Shown here: positions 52,901 through 61,700 of the stretch, piece by piece
Position numbering within the stretch: the stretch's first letter is position 1
Layout: every line of letters begins with the position of its first letter
Source: Flavobacterium hydrophilum
GTDB taxonomy: Bacteria; Bacteroidota; Bacteroidia; Flavobacteriales; Flavobacteriaceae
Direction of reading: 5' to 3'
Length of the DNA stretch: 64,000 nucleotides
NCBI RefSeq assembly: GCF_003202405.1
Contig: NZ_QJHL01000001.1
Coordinates: 1,364,001 to 1,428,000, forward strand
Notes under the pieces: generated by a model
What the model was told of the DNA's origin: nothing
Database searches by the model: none
The model's input: the letters and a program-made list of their open reading frames with translations, nothing else
Program-made: the position numbers and the translations under genes

Positions 52901-53636
52901 GATCGGAACCAGTAAACCAACTTACGGAAGTCAGGCTGTAAACGGTGCTGTATGGTGGGATGGTGATTTAGGACGTGAATTACTCGACGGTACCATCATG
53001 GACAAATGGAACCCGGCAACACAATCACTAAACCGCTTGTTTACTATTTATCAGGCAGCTCCGGTTTCTTCTAATAATGATTCTAAAAAAAATCCGGCTC
53101 TTACCGGTGATATTTTAGGTGACTGGAGAGAGGAAATTATTCTTCGTCGAACAGATAACACAGCTTTGATTCTTTTTACAACGAATATTGCAACAGGTCA
53201 CCGAATTCCTACTTTGATGCACGATCCTCAATACCGTACAGCAATTGCCTGGCAAAACTCGGCTTACAATCAGCCTCCACATCCAAGTTATTTTCTGGGT
53301 TATGATATGGCTCCGGTTCCGACACCTAATATTACCATAAAAGATATTTCTAATTTAGAAGTTAAAAAATCAAAAGTTTCAACAGCAGAAGTTTTGGTTT
53401 ATCCAAATCCTTCTTCTGGACAATTGAATGTTCGATTTAATGGTTTTAAATCTTCTAAAGCTACGGTTGTAATTTCTAATATCACGGGACAGATTGTATT
53501 AAAAAAAGAAATAGAACTTACAGGTAATGATCAAAATGTAGCCATTAGTATTCCGAATCAAAATCAGGGCGTATATCTTCTAAAAGTAATTAGCGATGAA
53601 GATACTAAAACACTTAAAATTATAATTGAGAAGTAA
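49941..53636 (+). CDS. PL11 rhamnogalacturonan lyase with N-terminal propeller-like and FN3-like regions and T9SS sorting domain
   Basis: A 1231-residue secreted endo- or exolyase that cuts the rhamnogalacturonan-I backbone by beta-elimination. A signal region (about 1-38, ending NSFSQN) is followed by a repetitive part (about 40-425, e.g. TPYIAFGDGANLNPYVKKFDGNSWVTVGG) resembling a beta-propeller. An FN3-like module (about 430-522, AEAGGDITSDGGTVITERGIVYST) follows. The PL11 domain runs from about 530 to 1130: VEFLNRGVVALRKSTNEVFISWRLLGNDPANVAFNVYRD, VGDVDGDGEYEIFLKWDP, YDFDGDGKAEIILKTADGT. The last 80 residues (VYPNPSSGQLNVRF to KTLKIIIEK) are a type A T9SS C-terminal domain, so it should be surface-attached or released. 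Monocistronic. Confidence 0.93.
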   Translation: MKKQILFESARIHLRNNFYKIILFTIFNLLISHNSFSQNWNILGNESQVSAVASSYTSIAVLNDVPYVVLREGTGPVVKVKKRNTVTGNWEQVGNDIGANLNFSRIILDKTNRFYVTYVDAANGNKLALKIYNPLTDAWEPLNNDTGNLYVSTGSVTNTSVSGLNSTPRSSLAFDSDNTPYIAFGDGANLNPYVKKFDGNSWVTVGGGAVNSSVAAFGVSLVIDEADIPWLVFCSSALASAGTGTMSLYKLNAGAWTNSPNIIPASPVTGGVRHTSMALSSTNNLVIVYFDATPSPPGPAGNNRATAIEYSKNAATPVWSAITRLGSRDSPNLSLIKDVSNNLYCSFIDNIDKNTPTYSARVFKQATGETAWTEMKDPTVIRGIDEPAGNLTIAAGSQYPFVVYTKANTGGIVTPIVRTYVPAPPPATLTTNTVTNLTAITAEAGGDITSDGGTVITERGIVYSTSSNPTVANTKIIAATGGTGNFSVTIPGLTPATLYYVRAYAINGGTTYGQNVRFNTLALPDAVVNTPKQVEFLNRGVVALRKSTNEVFISWRLLGNDPANVAFNVYRDNVKINSAPITTSTNYIDNITTNGSYTIKTVVGGTEGAVSAPVSVWANNQLSIPLQIPPGGNIQIPSGGTVPDAGTAYTYTANDASVGDVDGDGEYEIFLKWDPTLLNHNGGGFSGEQIFDCYKMNGTLLWRINLGKNVNAGPHFNQFMVYDFDGDGKAEIILKTADGTIDGTGTVIGNATVDHRNSGGWVQAGPEFLTVFNGLTGAAMATVAYQPARANTADWGDTYGNRQDRFVSAVAYLDGARPSLIVGRGYYDKLMRAAYDWRDGQLTLRWIFDSKDASDPANNAFSSQGNHQMTIGDVDGDGKDEIINGSSAINDDGKRLWTYGQGHGDALHMSDMDPDRPGQEIWQCLESEGQYSPYGIRLNDAKTGKMIFGAVTTGDVGRALAADIDPNHRGYEMWSSSGNLYNVQDGQIGTSKPTYGSQAVNGAVWWDGDLGRELLDGTIMDKWNPATQSLNRLFTIYQAAPVSSNNDSKKNPALTGDILGDWREEIILRRTDNTALILFTTNIATGHRIPTLMHDPQYRTAIAWQNSAYNQPPHPSYFLGYDMAPVPTPNITIKDISNLEVKKSKVSTAEVLVYPNPSSGQLNVRFNGFKSSKATVVISNITGQIVLKKEIELTGNDQNVAISIPNQNQGVYLLKVISDEDTKTLKIIIEK

Positions 53637-53653
53637 TATTGTAATGATCTCTT

Positions 53654-53692
53654 AAAAAGAAGATTTACAGTTTTTGTAAATCTTCTTTTTTT
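53654..53692 (+). terminator. Intrinsic terminator after the PL11 gene
   Basis: The stem AAAGAAGATTTAC / GTAAATCTTCTTT, 13 bp and extended by A:T pairs, is followed by T-runs 20 bases after the PL11 stop. Confidence 0.88.
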
Positions 53693-53707
53693 ATGATTTA
53701 AACTTAA

Positions 53708-53752
53708 CAGTATAGCACAGGATAGTATTCGGCGAATAAGTAAATATATTTG
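53708..53752 (+). promoter_or_regulatory. PUL promoter module F (eight-gene operon)
   Basis: CAGTATAGCA then CAGGATA (53708-53724), 20 bases, TATATTTG at 53745-53752. Leader of about 18 nt to the GH43 gene. No terminator is seen in the downstream gaps, so it probably drives all genes to beyond the window end. Confidence 0.75.
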
Positions 53753-53774
53753 AAGATACCCTTATTTTCTTTTC

Positions 53775-54794
53775 ATGAAATTTAATCTCATCAAGTTCAC
53801 AAAAATAATCCTCTTGTTGCTTCTGTTTTGTCTTCCGGTTTTGGGCCAGAACGTATCACAAAAAGGGAATGATGAAATAGCAGATAAACCATTATATCGC
53901 GACCCCATTTTTGACGGGGCAGCTGATCCTACTATAATTTGGAGCAGTAAAGACAAAAAATGGCTTATGTTTTATACCAACCGAAGGGCAAATATTGGCG
54001 GAAATGGTGTAAGCTGGGTACATGGAACTCCCATTGGCATTGCCGAATCAGAAGATGGGGCACACTGGAAATATAAAACCAATTGCAATATTGGTTATTC
54101 GATTAAGGATGTTACGTATTGGGCTCCGGAAGTTATTAAACATAAAAACAAATACCATATGTACTTAACAATTGTTCCGGGTATTTTTGAAGATTGGAAA
54201 CATCCTCGATATATTGTGCATTTGACCAGTAAAAATTTAGTCGACTGGAAATTTGAATCACAATTAAAACTGGCTTCAGAGCGTTGCATTGATGCTTCTG
54301 TTTTTCAATTGCCTGATGGAAACTGGCGTATGTACTACAATAATGAAAATGACGGAAAATCTATTTATTATGCCGACAGCAAAGATTTGTACCATTGGAC
54401 AGACAGTGGAAAAAAAGTAGTAAAAGACAGGGGAGAAGGCCCGAAAATTTTTAGCTGGAAAGGGAAAAACTGGATGATTACAGATCCATGGAAAGGTTTG
54501 GCTGTTTTCTCTTCGGATGATTTTATAAACTGGAAAAGACAGGAAAAAAACATTCTTCAAATTCCGGGAACAGGAGAAGACGACAAAGTAATCGGAGGAC
54601 ATGCAGACGTAATTGTAAATGATGATAAAGCGTATGTTTTCTACTTTACACATCCCGGAAGGACTCCTGAAAATAAAGGAATCGATAATTTTGAAACCAG
54701 AAGAAGTTCCATACAGGTAGCCGAATTAGAATATAATAATGGAGAAATATTCTGCGATAGGGATAAGCGGGTTCATATTAATCTAAAACATTAA
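53775..54794 (+). CDS. GH43-like glycoside hydrolase
   Basis: A 339-residue exported protein (signal ending LPVLGQ) with a five-bladed propeller pattern. The first blade is DGAADPTIIWSSKDKKWLMFYTNR, with the catalytic base Asp in ADPT. DVTYWAPEVIKHKNKYHMYLTI, ERCIDASVFQLPDGNWRMYYNN and DRGEGPKIFSWKGKNWMITDPW follow, where the Glu in GEGP is the probable acid. It is most likely an arabinofuranosidase- or galactosidase-type enzyme acting on rhamnogalacturonan side chains; the exact subfamily cannot be read. First gene of the operon behind module F, 46 bases before the next gene. Confidence 0.85.
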   Translation: MKFNLIKFTKIILLLLLFCLPVLGQNVSQKGNDEIADKPLYRDPIFDGAADPTIIWSSKDKKWLMFYTNRRANIGGNGVSWVHGTPIGIAESEDGAHWKYKTNCNIGYSIKDVTYWAPEVIKHKNKYHMYLTIVPGIFEDWKHPRYIVHLTSKNLVDWKFESQLKLASERCIDASVFQLPDGNWRMYYNNENDGKSIYYADSKDLYHWTDSGKKVVKDRGEGPKIFSWKGKNWMITDPWKGLAVFSSDDFINWKRQEKNILQIPGTGEDDKVIGGHADVIVNDDKAYVFYFTHPGRTPENKGIDNFETRRSSIQVAELEYNNGEIFCDRDKRVHINLKH

Positions 54795-54840
54795 TTGATT
54801 ATTTTCAAAATGCTTAAAATTTGATTTTTATCTAAAAAAA

Positions 54841-55911
54841 ATGAATAGAAGAAAGTTCATAATTGGGAATTCGCTTGCTCTTATAGGGTTATGTCTTCCT
54901 TTCTCACTAAGAAGCAATAGCTTTAAAAGTGATCCAAAAATTTCCGATTTTGAAAAAAAACTGAAACCGGTTGGACGTGCCCTTGAATTTGAAGATTATT
55001 ATGTATGGTGCAATAGTCCAATTGAAGGGCCTGATGGTAAAATTCATGTCTTTTTTTCGCGTTGGAAAAAATCTAAATCAATGAGTGGTTGGATTAACGG
55101 ATCTGAAATTGCTCATGCCACAGCAGATTCTCCAGAAGGTCCTTATACTTATGTAAGTACTGTATTAGCTCCCCGTGGTGAAGGCTTTTGGGATGCAACC
55201 ACCTGTCATAATCCAAGTATTCATTTTGTGGATGGAAAATATGCGCTTTTTTTCATGGGAAATTCTAATGGCAAAATGAATACCAAACGCATTGGATTAG
55301 CCACTTCGGATTCCCTTTATGGACCATGGAAAAGACCGGATGAACCTTTGTTGCTTCCCGGAGATGAAGGATCATGGGATGATCTTTTGACTACAAATCC
55401 GTCTTTTTTAAAACATCCAAATGGTGAATACTGGCTTTACTATAAATCATTGGATACAGAAAATTATGTGCATCCAAAATTTCCAGTTAAAGGAAACAGA
55501 AAATATGGTTTGGCAGTTGCTAAATCTCTTTATGGACCTTATAAAAAATATAAAGGAAATCCTGTTGTTGATTTCTCTAAATTAGGAGATAATAAACAAT
55601 GCGAAGATGCTTTTGTCTGGTATGAAGATAAAAAGTTCAAAATGCTGGCAAGGGATTTGGGCGTTTTTGGACAGGACAACGGATTGTATATGGATTCGGA
55701 TGACGGAATTCACTGGTCTGACCCTTCAATATCCTATCAACCGCTGAATAAATACATAAATCAGCCGGAAGCGCCAAAACATCTTAATCGGTATGGGCGT
55801 TCAGAACGCCCTCAGTTATTATTTCAAAACGGAAAAGCGACTTATTTGTTTACTGCTTCACAAGGCGGAAAATTTGAAACTGCTTCCTCGTTTATTTTCA
55901 AAATAATGTAA
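54841..55911 (+). CDS. GH43-like protein with Tat-type signal
   Basis: A 356-residue exported protein. The N-terminus MNRRKFIIGNSLALIGLCLPF has the twin-arginine pattern (RR-x-F plus a hydrophobic core), unlike the Sec signals of its neighbours. The body has propeller-type blades: SPIEGPDGKIHVFFSRWKK, FWDATTCHNPSIHFVDGKYALFFMGNS, LLTTNPSFLKHPNGEYWLYYKSLD, QCEDAFVWYEDKKFKMLARDLG and RSERPQLLFQNGKATYLFTAS. Similar proteins are annotated as GH43-like or simply glycosidase-related. Tat export suggests it folds, perhaps with a metal, before export. Activity unknown; a pectin side-chain role is inferred from the operon. Confidence 0.8.
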   Translation: MNRRKFIIGNSLALIGLCLPFSLRSNSFKSDPKISDFEKKLKPVGRALEFEDYYVWCNSPIEGPDGKIHVFFSRWKKSKSMSGWINGSEIAHATADSPEGPYTYVSTVLAPRGEGFWDATTCHNPSIHFVDGKYALFFMGNSNGKMNTKRIGLATSDSLYGPWKRPDEPLLLPGDEGSWDDLLTTNPSFLKHPNGEYWLYYKSLDTENYVHPKFPVKGNRKYGLAVAKSLYGPYKKYKGNPVVDFSKLGDNKQCEDAFVWYEDKKFKMLARDLGVFGQDNGLYMDSDDGIHWSDPSISYQPLNKYINQPEAPKHLNRYGRSERPQLLFQNGKATYLFTASQGGKFETASSFIFKIM

Positions 55912-55950
55912 ATATCTTTAGAAAAAATATTCTTTAAAAATTAAAAATTT

Positions 55951-56265
55951 ATGGTAAGAAATGCTTTTAAAATGAAATTAAAACCGGGCTTTGAAGCGGA
56001 GTATAAAAAGCGACATGATGAGATCTGGCCTGAATTAGCAAGTCTCCTTTCAGAAACCGGTATACAGGATTACAGTATTTTTCTGGATGAAGAAACATTG
56101 ATACTTTTTGCCGTTCAAAAAATAAGTGATGATTTCGATTTTGATTTGCTGCCAAACCATCCAATTGTAAAAAAATGGTGGGCTTACATGGGCGATATTA
56201 TGGAAACTAATCCTGACAATTCTCCTGTTGCTATTGGCCTGAAAGAAGTTTTTCATTTAGATTAA
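55951..56265 (+). CDS. rhaM: L-rhamnose mutarotase
   Basis: A 104-residue cytosolic enzyme that interconverts alpha- and beta-L-rhamnose, delivering the form used by rhamnose isomerase. The match is clear: NAFKMKLKPGFEAEYKKRHDEIWPELASLL with the active-site His22, GIQDYSIFLDEETLILFAV, and HPIVKKWWAYMGDIMETNPDNSP with the conserved Trp pair. Its presence points directly to rhamnose as a product of the locus. It lies 39 bases after the Tat-type GH43-like gene in the module F operon. The other rhamnose genes are not in the window. Confidence 0.95.
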   Translation: MVRNAFKMKLKPGFEAEYKKRHDEIWPELASLLSETGIQDYSIFLDEETLILFAVQKISDDFDFDLLPNHPIVKKWWAYMGDIMETNPDNSPVAIGLKEVFHLD

Positions 56266-56331
56266 TTATTTTTGTGATTCCCCATATTTTCAATATTGCA
56301 ATAAGGGTTGAAAAATTTTAAAAATAAACTT

Positions 56332-57414
56332 ATGAGACTTCATATAAAAAAAACATTGTTTTGGGCAATACTGTTTTCCACATTATTTCAATGCTGGTCA
56401 CAGGACACCAGAACTTTTAAAGTTTTTCAGTTTCCGGCGAATAAAATTCCAACCATTGATGGAAAAGCTGACGACTGGAAAATGGTTCCGGAAAGTTATA
56501 CTGTTGGAATGGATCATTTATGGGAAGATAGCGGAAAGCACTCAAAAGCAAATCCAAAAAACTTAGACGTAAGCGTAAAGGTGGCCTGGGTGAAAGGTCT
56601 GAATCGGCTGTATTTTTTATATGAAGCTTATGATGATTATTGGGATTTTTCTTTACCGGGTCTGCATAACGATACTTTTGAAGTTATTGTAGATGCCGAT
56701 CAATCAGGCGGGCCATTTATAGACAGGTTTCATCCCAATGCGGCCTTGACTAATACAATGGATGCCTATTTTTCATATCATGGAGTGCATGCCCAAAACT
56801 ATCATATTTTCACTCCCGCAGAAGGCAAAGACTGGACATTAGTATGGGGAAGCCAGCCTTGGATCAAAGAATTACCTTATGCAAATGCCGCTTCTAATTA
56901 TAATTTTAAACCCGGAGAGTCAGGAAAACTGACATTAGAATTCTGGATTACTCCTTTTGATTATGCAGGAAATGATCCTTCCAGAGCTGTAGAATCTATT
57001 TTGGAAGAAAACAAAAACATTGGGCTTTGCTGGGCGATTATTGATTATGATAATGTCAATAAGGAAGCAAACAATGGCTTTTGGAATCTTTCTAAAGAGC
57101 ATAAAATGTACGGAAATGCTTCTTACAGCCTGCCTTTTAAATTGATGCCTTTAGAAGAAAAATTCAAAAAAGAAATCAGTGCAAAATGGACTTTTAATGT
57201 AATTGATAAAAATAAGAGAACGGTTGCTTTTGTCGATCAGTCTGAAGGTGAAATTGAGTCGTACAAATGGGATTTCGGTGATGGGAATACTTCATCAGAA
57301 AAAAATCCGATTCATGAATATAAAGAGGCCGGAAAATATATCGTAGTTTTAGATATTTCAGGTCCAAAAGGAAAATCGAGATTGTCCAAAATCTGGGATG
57401 TTGCCGTAAAATAA
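56332..57414 (+). CDS. CBM9-like sugar-binding protein with C-terminal PKD domain
   Basis: A 360-residue exported protein from the ATG at 56332; the longer frame to 56308 starts at TTG and would extend the signal. The signal core is TLFWAILFSTLF followed by QCWSQ, so it could also be a lipoprotein. Residues about 20-270 have the CBM9/family-9 sugar-binding pattern (KIPTIDGKADDWKMVPESYTV, VKVAWVKGLNRLYFLYEAYDDYWDF, NDTFEVIVDADQSGG). The last 85 residues form a PKD domain (EGEIESYKWDFGDGNTSSEKNPIHEYKEAGKYIVVLDISG). No catalytic signature; it probably binds glycan at the envelope. Located between rhaM and the DUF4861 gene. Confidence 0.8.
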   Translation: MRLHIKKTLFWAILFSTLFQCWSQDTRTFKVFQFPANKIPTIDGKADDWKMVPESYTVGMDHLWEDSGKHSKANPKNLDVSVKVAWVKGLNRLYFLYEAYDDYWDFSLPGLHNDTFEVIVDADQSGGPFIDRFHPNAALTNTMDAYFSYHGVHAQNYHIFTPAEGKDWTLVWGSQPWIKELPYANAASNYNFKPGESGKLTLEFWITPFDYAGNDPSRAVESILEENKNIGLCWAIIDYDNVNKEANNGFWNLSKEHKMYGNASYSLPFKLMPLEEKFKKEISAKWTFNVIDKNKRTVAFVDQSEGEIESYKWDFGDGNTSSEKNPIHEYKEAGKYIVVLDISGPKGKSRLSKIWDVAVK

Positions 57415-57437
57415 GTAGTAAAATAAAAATAAGAATA

Positions 57438-58721
57438 ATGAAATCGAAACTCTGTCTTTCAATAGCTTTATCGGCTATGATTTTTATAAGTTGTAAAGCT
57501 CAAAAATCACAATCGGCTAAAATTGTTTTAACTAATAATTCGGATTTGGAATTGCCTCAAAAAGCCATTTCAATAAAAAGAAATACTCTCAATACAAAAG
57601 GTATCGAAAAATCTTTTCCAATAGTTTTGCAAAATTCAGATACGATTCCGGCACAGCTAAATGATCTGGATGGTGACGGAAAATGGGATGAATTATTCTT
57701 TGTGGCTGATTTTTCTGCTAAAGAAAAGAAAACAGTTGAACTTAAATGGTCCAATACGGATCCTAAGTATACAGTAAAAACCAGTGCACGTTTCGGAAAA
57801 AGAGAAGCAGAAAATTTACCTGTACAGCCTGCAACTGAAGAAGTTTTGTTAGCGAATCAGGTTTACAAGAAACTTGGGTTTCAAAAATACCAAACTGATG
57901 GCCCAACCTGGGAAAATGATAAAGTAGGTTTCAGACATTATCTGGACGGAAGAAATTGTAAAGATGTTTTTGGTAAAAGAACTCCCGGTATCACACCTGA
58001 AAATGTAGGTATCAGTAGCAAAGGCGCCGTAGAAGACAATTATCATCAGATGCACGAATGGGGAAGGGATATTTTTCCTGTGGGAACTTCTGCCGGATTA
58101 GGCGGATATGGCTTAATCGTTGGAGATGAAATCAACAGACTCGGAATTCTGATTAATGATACGATCAATAATGTTGAAAAAACGACTTTTAAAATTGTAA
58201 GTGAAGGCCCGGTAAATTCGGTTTTAAGTTATAAATATCAAAACTGGCAGGCTTCAGGAAACAAATATCAGGTACAGGAAACGGCTTCAATCTGGCCTGG
58301 AATGTACGGATATAAAAATACAGTTTCCTTAAATGGACTGAAAGGTAATGAAACATTGGTTATTGCGTTTTCAAATATCAATAATCAAAATCCGTTGCAG
58401 GTAATTGATGCCGGAGATTATGTTTGTTTTATCCTTCATGATAAATTAACCTATGAACGTCAATGGATTTTGGGAACTGCTGTAATTATTCCAAAAGATG
58501 CTTACAAAGGCTATATCGAAGCTCCAAAAACAGGTAAACTGACCAATTCCTATTTGATAAAAGTAAGTACAAAAAATAATCAGCCGATTAGTTATTATCC
58601 AATAGCTGGATGGGAATTGAGCGCTAATAAAAACTTTAAAGACTCAGCTTATTTTAGCAATTATGTGACCAGTTTGGCGAAACAGCTTTCTGCGAAAATT
58701 ACTGTTACTGTCAATAAGTAA
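57438..58721 (+). CDS. DUF4861 family lipoprotein
   Basis: A 427-residue lipoprotein (lipobox FISC, Cys19, then KAQKSQ). The N-terminal part resembles a beta-sandwich (IVLTNNSDLELPQKAISI, IPAQLNDLDGDGKWDELFFVADF). The core WENDKVGFRHYLDGRNCKDVFGKRTPGI, YHQMHEWGRDIFPVGTSAGLGGYGLIV and WPGMYGYKNTVSLNG matches what I know of DUF4861, a family seen repeatedly in pectin PULs of Bacteroidota. Conserved His, Asp and Trp in these blocks could form an active site, but no activity is firmly established here. It sits between the CBM9-PKD gene and the second GH106 gene. Confidence 0.82.
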   Translation: MKSKLCLSIALSAMIFISCKAQKSQSAKIVLTNNSDLELPQKAISIKRNTLNTKGIEKSFPIVLQNSDTIPAQLNDLDGDGKWDELFFVADFSAKEKKTVELKWSNTDPKYTVKTSARFGKREAENLPVQPATEEVLLANQVYKKLGFQKYQTDGPTWENDKVGFRHYLDGRNCKDVFGKRTPGITPENVGISSKGAVEDNYHQMHEWGRDIFPVGTSAGLGGYGLIVGDEINRLGILINDTINNVEKTTFKIVSEGPVNSVLSYKYQNWQASGNKYQVQETASIWPGMYGYKNTVSLNGLKGNETLVIAFSNINNQNPLQVIDAGDYVCFILHDKLTYERQWILGTAVIIPKDAYKGYIEAPKTGKLTNSYLIKVSTKNNQPISYYPIAGWELSANKNFKDSAYFSNYVTSLAKQLSAKITVTVNK

Positions 58722-58755
58722 TCTAACCGTTTTTAACCTTTAAATGGTAAAATAG

Positions 58756-61700
58756 ATGAAAATTAAATTTTTTATAAAAGCACTGGTTTTCATGTTATTA
58801 TTGTCGATTTTGATAGTAAATGCATCCTTTATTATAAAGGATAATAATTCAGATGATGATCAAATAGCGAAAGATTTTGCCGATGCAAATGGACCAACTC
58901 CCTATATTTTATGGCAATGGATGAATGGTTGTGTAACCAAAGAAGGAATTACATCTGATTTGGAAGCATTTAAAAAAGTAGGGATAAAAAATGTCCAGCA
59001 ATTTTTAGTAGGCGGATCTGAAGCCGATATTACCGATCCAAATATAACTGTTTTAGGGGGGCAATGGAATGATTTAATGCAATTTTCATTAGACGAATGC
59101 CAGAGATTAGGAATGGATTTTGGAACCCATAACAGCCCTGGATGGTCATCCAGTGGTGCTCCGGGTTTAAAGGTAGAAGATTCTATGCAAAAACTGATTT
59201 GGGCAAAAACATCGGTTTCCGGAAAAACGGCTATGGGAAGTATTGTTGCAAAAGCACAAATAGAAGCTAAATGGAATTATTATAAAGATATATGCCTGAT
59301 TGCTATACCAAAAGGAAAAGAGAATCTTACTAAAGAGAATATAATTGTTATTACTGATGGACTTGATAAAGAGGACCGATTAAATAAAAAATTACCGGAA
59401 GGGCAATGGGAAATATTTCGGTTTGGACATACCACTACAGGAGAAATGAATATGACTGCCCCGGTTTCAGGACAAGGTTTGGAAGTGGACAAAATGAACC
59501 GAAATGCCCTTGATAAATTTTGGGCTTTATATCCGAAAAAACTATTAGACTTGGCTGGTAAACATAGTGGAAAAACTTTCAAACGGATCGAAATTGATAG
59601 TTATGAAGCTGGTTTTCAAGACTGGACTCCTAAAATGTCAGCAGAATTTAAAACCCGAAGAGGTTATGAATTACTCCCGTGGCTTTTGGTTAAGGCTTGT
59701 TATGTCATTGATTCAAAAGATAGTACAGAACGTTTCCAATATGATATGCAACGGACTATCAATGAACTTTATGCCGATAACTATTATGGATATCTGGAAG
59801 AATTAATACATAAAACGCCGGGATTGGAATTTTTATGTGAACCTTATGGAACGGGAAAGAAAAATTTTGATGAAACGGCTATTCGTGGTATTGGTGATAT
59901 GGTGATGTGCGAATTTTGGACAAAACCTGCAACCTGGGGATGGGATTCCATTTTGCCTGTTTCCAGTAATGCACACGTTAACGGAAAAAAAATTGTAGCA
60001 GCAGAAGCTTTTACGGGACAACCGCAATACGCTTTTCAAAATGATTTAGCCGATTTGAAAGCCACAGGCGATCTCGCATTTTGTGAAGGCGTAAATCTTT
60101 TTGTGCTTCATGCAAGTGCGCATCAGCCTTGGCCTCATTTAAAACCGGGTATGACAATGGGATGGTGGGGAACACAATTCGGGCCATCACAAACCTGGTG
60201 GGATCATGGAGCGGCGGAATGGATACAATATGTATCCCGCTGTCAGCTTCTCCTTCAAAAAGGATTGTTTGTCAGCGATATATGTTATTTACAGTTATCA
60301 AGACAAAAGAAAACCTTTATTCCGGGAGGCTATAAAGGAGACATCTGCAACGAAAAAGAACTATTGACGCGTTTCTCCGTTAACGATAATAAATTAGTAC
60401 TTCCTGATGGTATGACTTATAAAATACTGATACTGCCAAACGATTGCAAGCTGGAACCGGAACTGGCCCACAAAATAGAGAAATTGGTTGACGATGGTGC
60501 TGTTGTTGTTGGAAATGGATTTGCAGGAAGTCCAGGTTTAAACAAATCAATTGAAAATACTCTTGAAATAAAAAGTATTAGTGAACGTTTGTTTGGCTCA
60601 TTTGGAGAAAAAAAATCAGAAAAAAGAATACTTAATATTGGTAAAGGCAAAGTATATAGCGGCTATTCCGCAAAAGAGGTTTTGGCATTAGAAGAAATCT
60701 CAAAAGATGTGGAAGTGTTAGACAATGAAAAAGATCTTAATTGGATTCATCGAAATGATAAAAATGTGGATTATTATTTCATTTCCAATCCTACATCAGA
60801 TAATAAATCATACCGAATCAACTTCAGAATTAAAGACATGAAGCCGGAACTTTGGGATCCTGTTTCCGGAAAAATGACAGATGTGTTAATTTGGGAAAAT
60901 AATAAAAATCAAACTTCTATTTCTCTTAATCTGGAAGCGAATGGTTCTTGTTTTATTGTATTCCGTAAAAAAAATGAAGGAAATTCAAACTCTGTTAAAA
61001 CAATTTCCCTAAACGGAGAAGATTTAAAAACTAAACTTCAGATAACAAATGATAATAAACTGATTTTGAGTAAAAAAGGAGTTTATGAAGTTAGCTTTAA
61101 AAACAATAAAACAACCACGATAAAACAAAATAAAGATCCTGAAACGATACTTTTGAATGATAATTGGAATGTTAATTTCGAAGAGAATCGTGGAGCAGCT
61201 CCTACAGCTCACTTTGCAAAACTAATTTCATGGCCATTACATACTGATCCTGGTATTCGTTTTTTTTCAGGAACAGCCTCTTACAAAAAAACATTTCAAC
61301 TGAATTCGAAACAACTTAAAACCAATAAACGTCTTTTGTTGGATTTAGGAAAGGTTAAAAATATTGCCACTGTCACAGTAAATCAGAAAAAAGTTGCTGT
61401 GATCTGGAAACCGCCATTTTCTGTAGATATAACTGATTATTGTAATTCAGGAGAAAACCAATTAGAGGTAACTGTTACTAACCTTTGGCCGAATAGAATT
61501 ATTGGTGATAAAAACGAGCCCGAAGATTGTGTTTGGGGACCAATTCGCGACTTTCCATATGTGAAGCCCGCTCCCGTCATTGGACGTAATCTTCAGGAAA
61601 TACCTCAGTGGGTTGTTAATAAAATTGAACGTCCCAGTAAAAACCGTATCACTTTTTGTACCGTAGATTTCTTTGAAAAAAACACCCCACTGTTAGAATC

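Noticed and set aside
54276..54653. Minus-strand frame of 125 residues inside the GH43 gene
   Set aside because: Cys/Phe-rich antisense shadow of the real gene.
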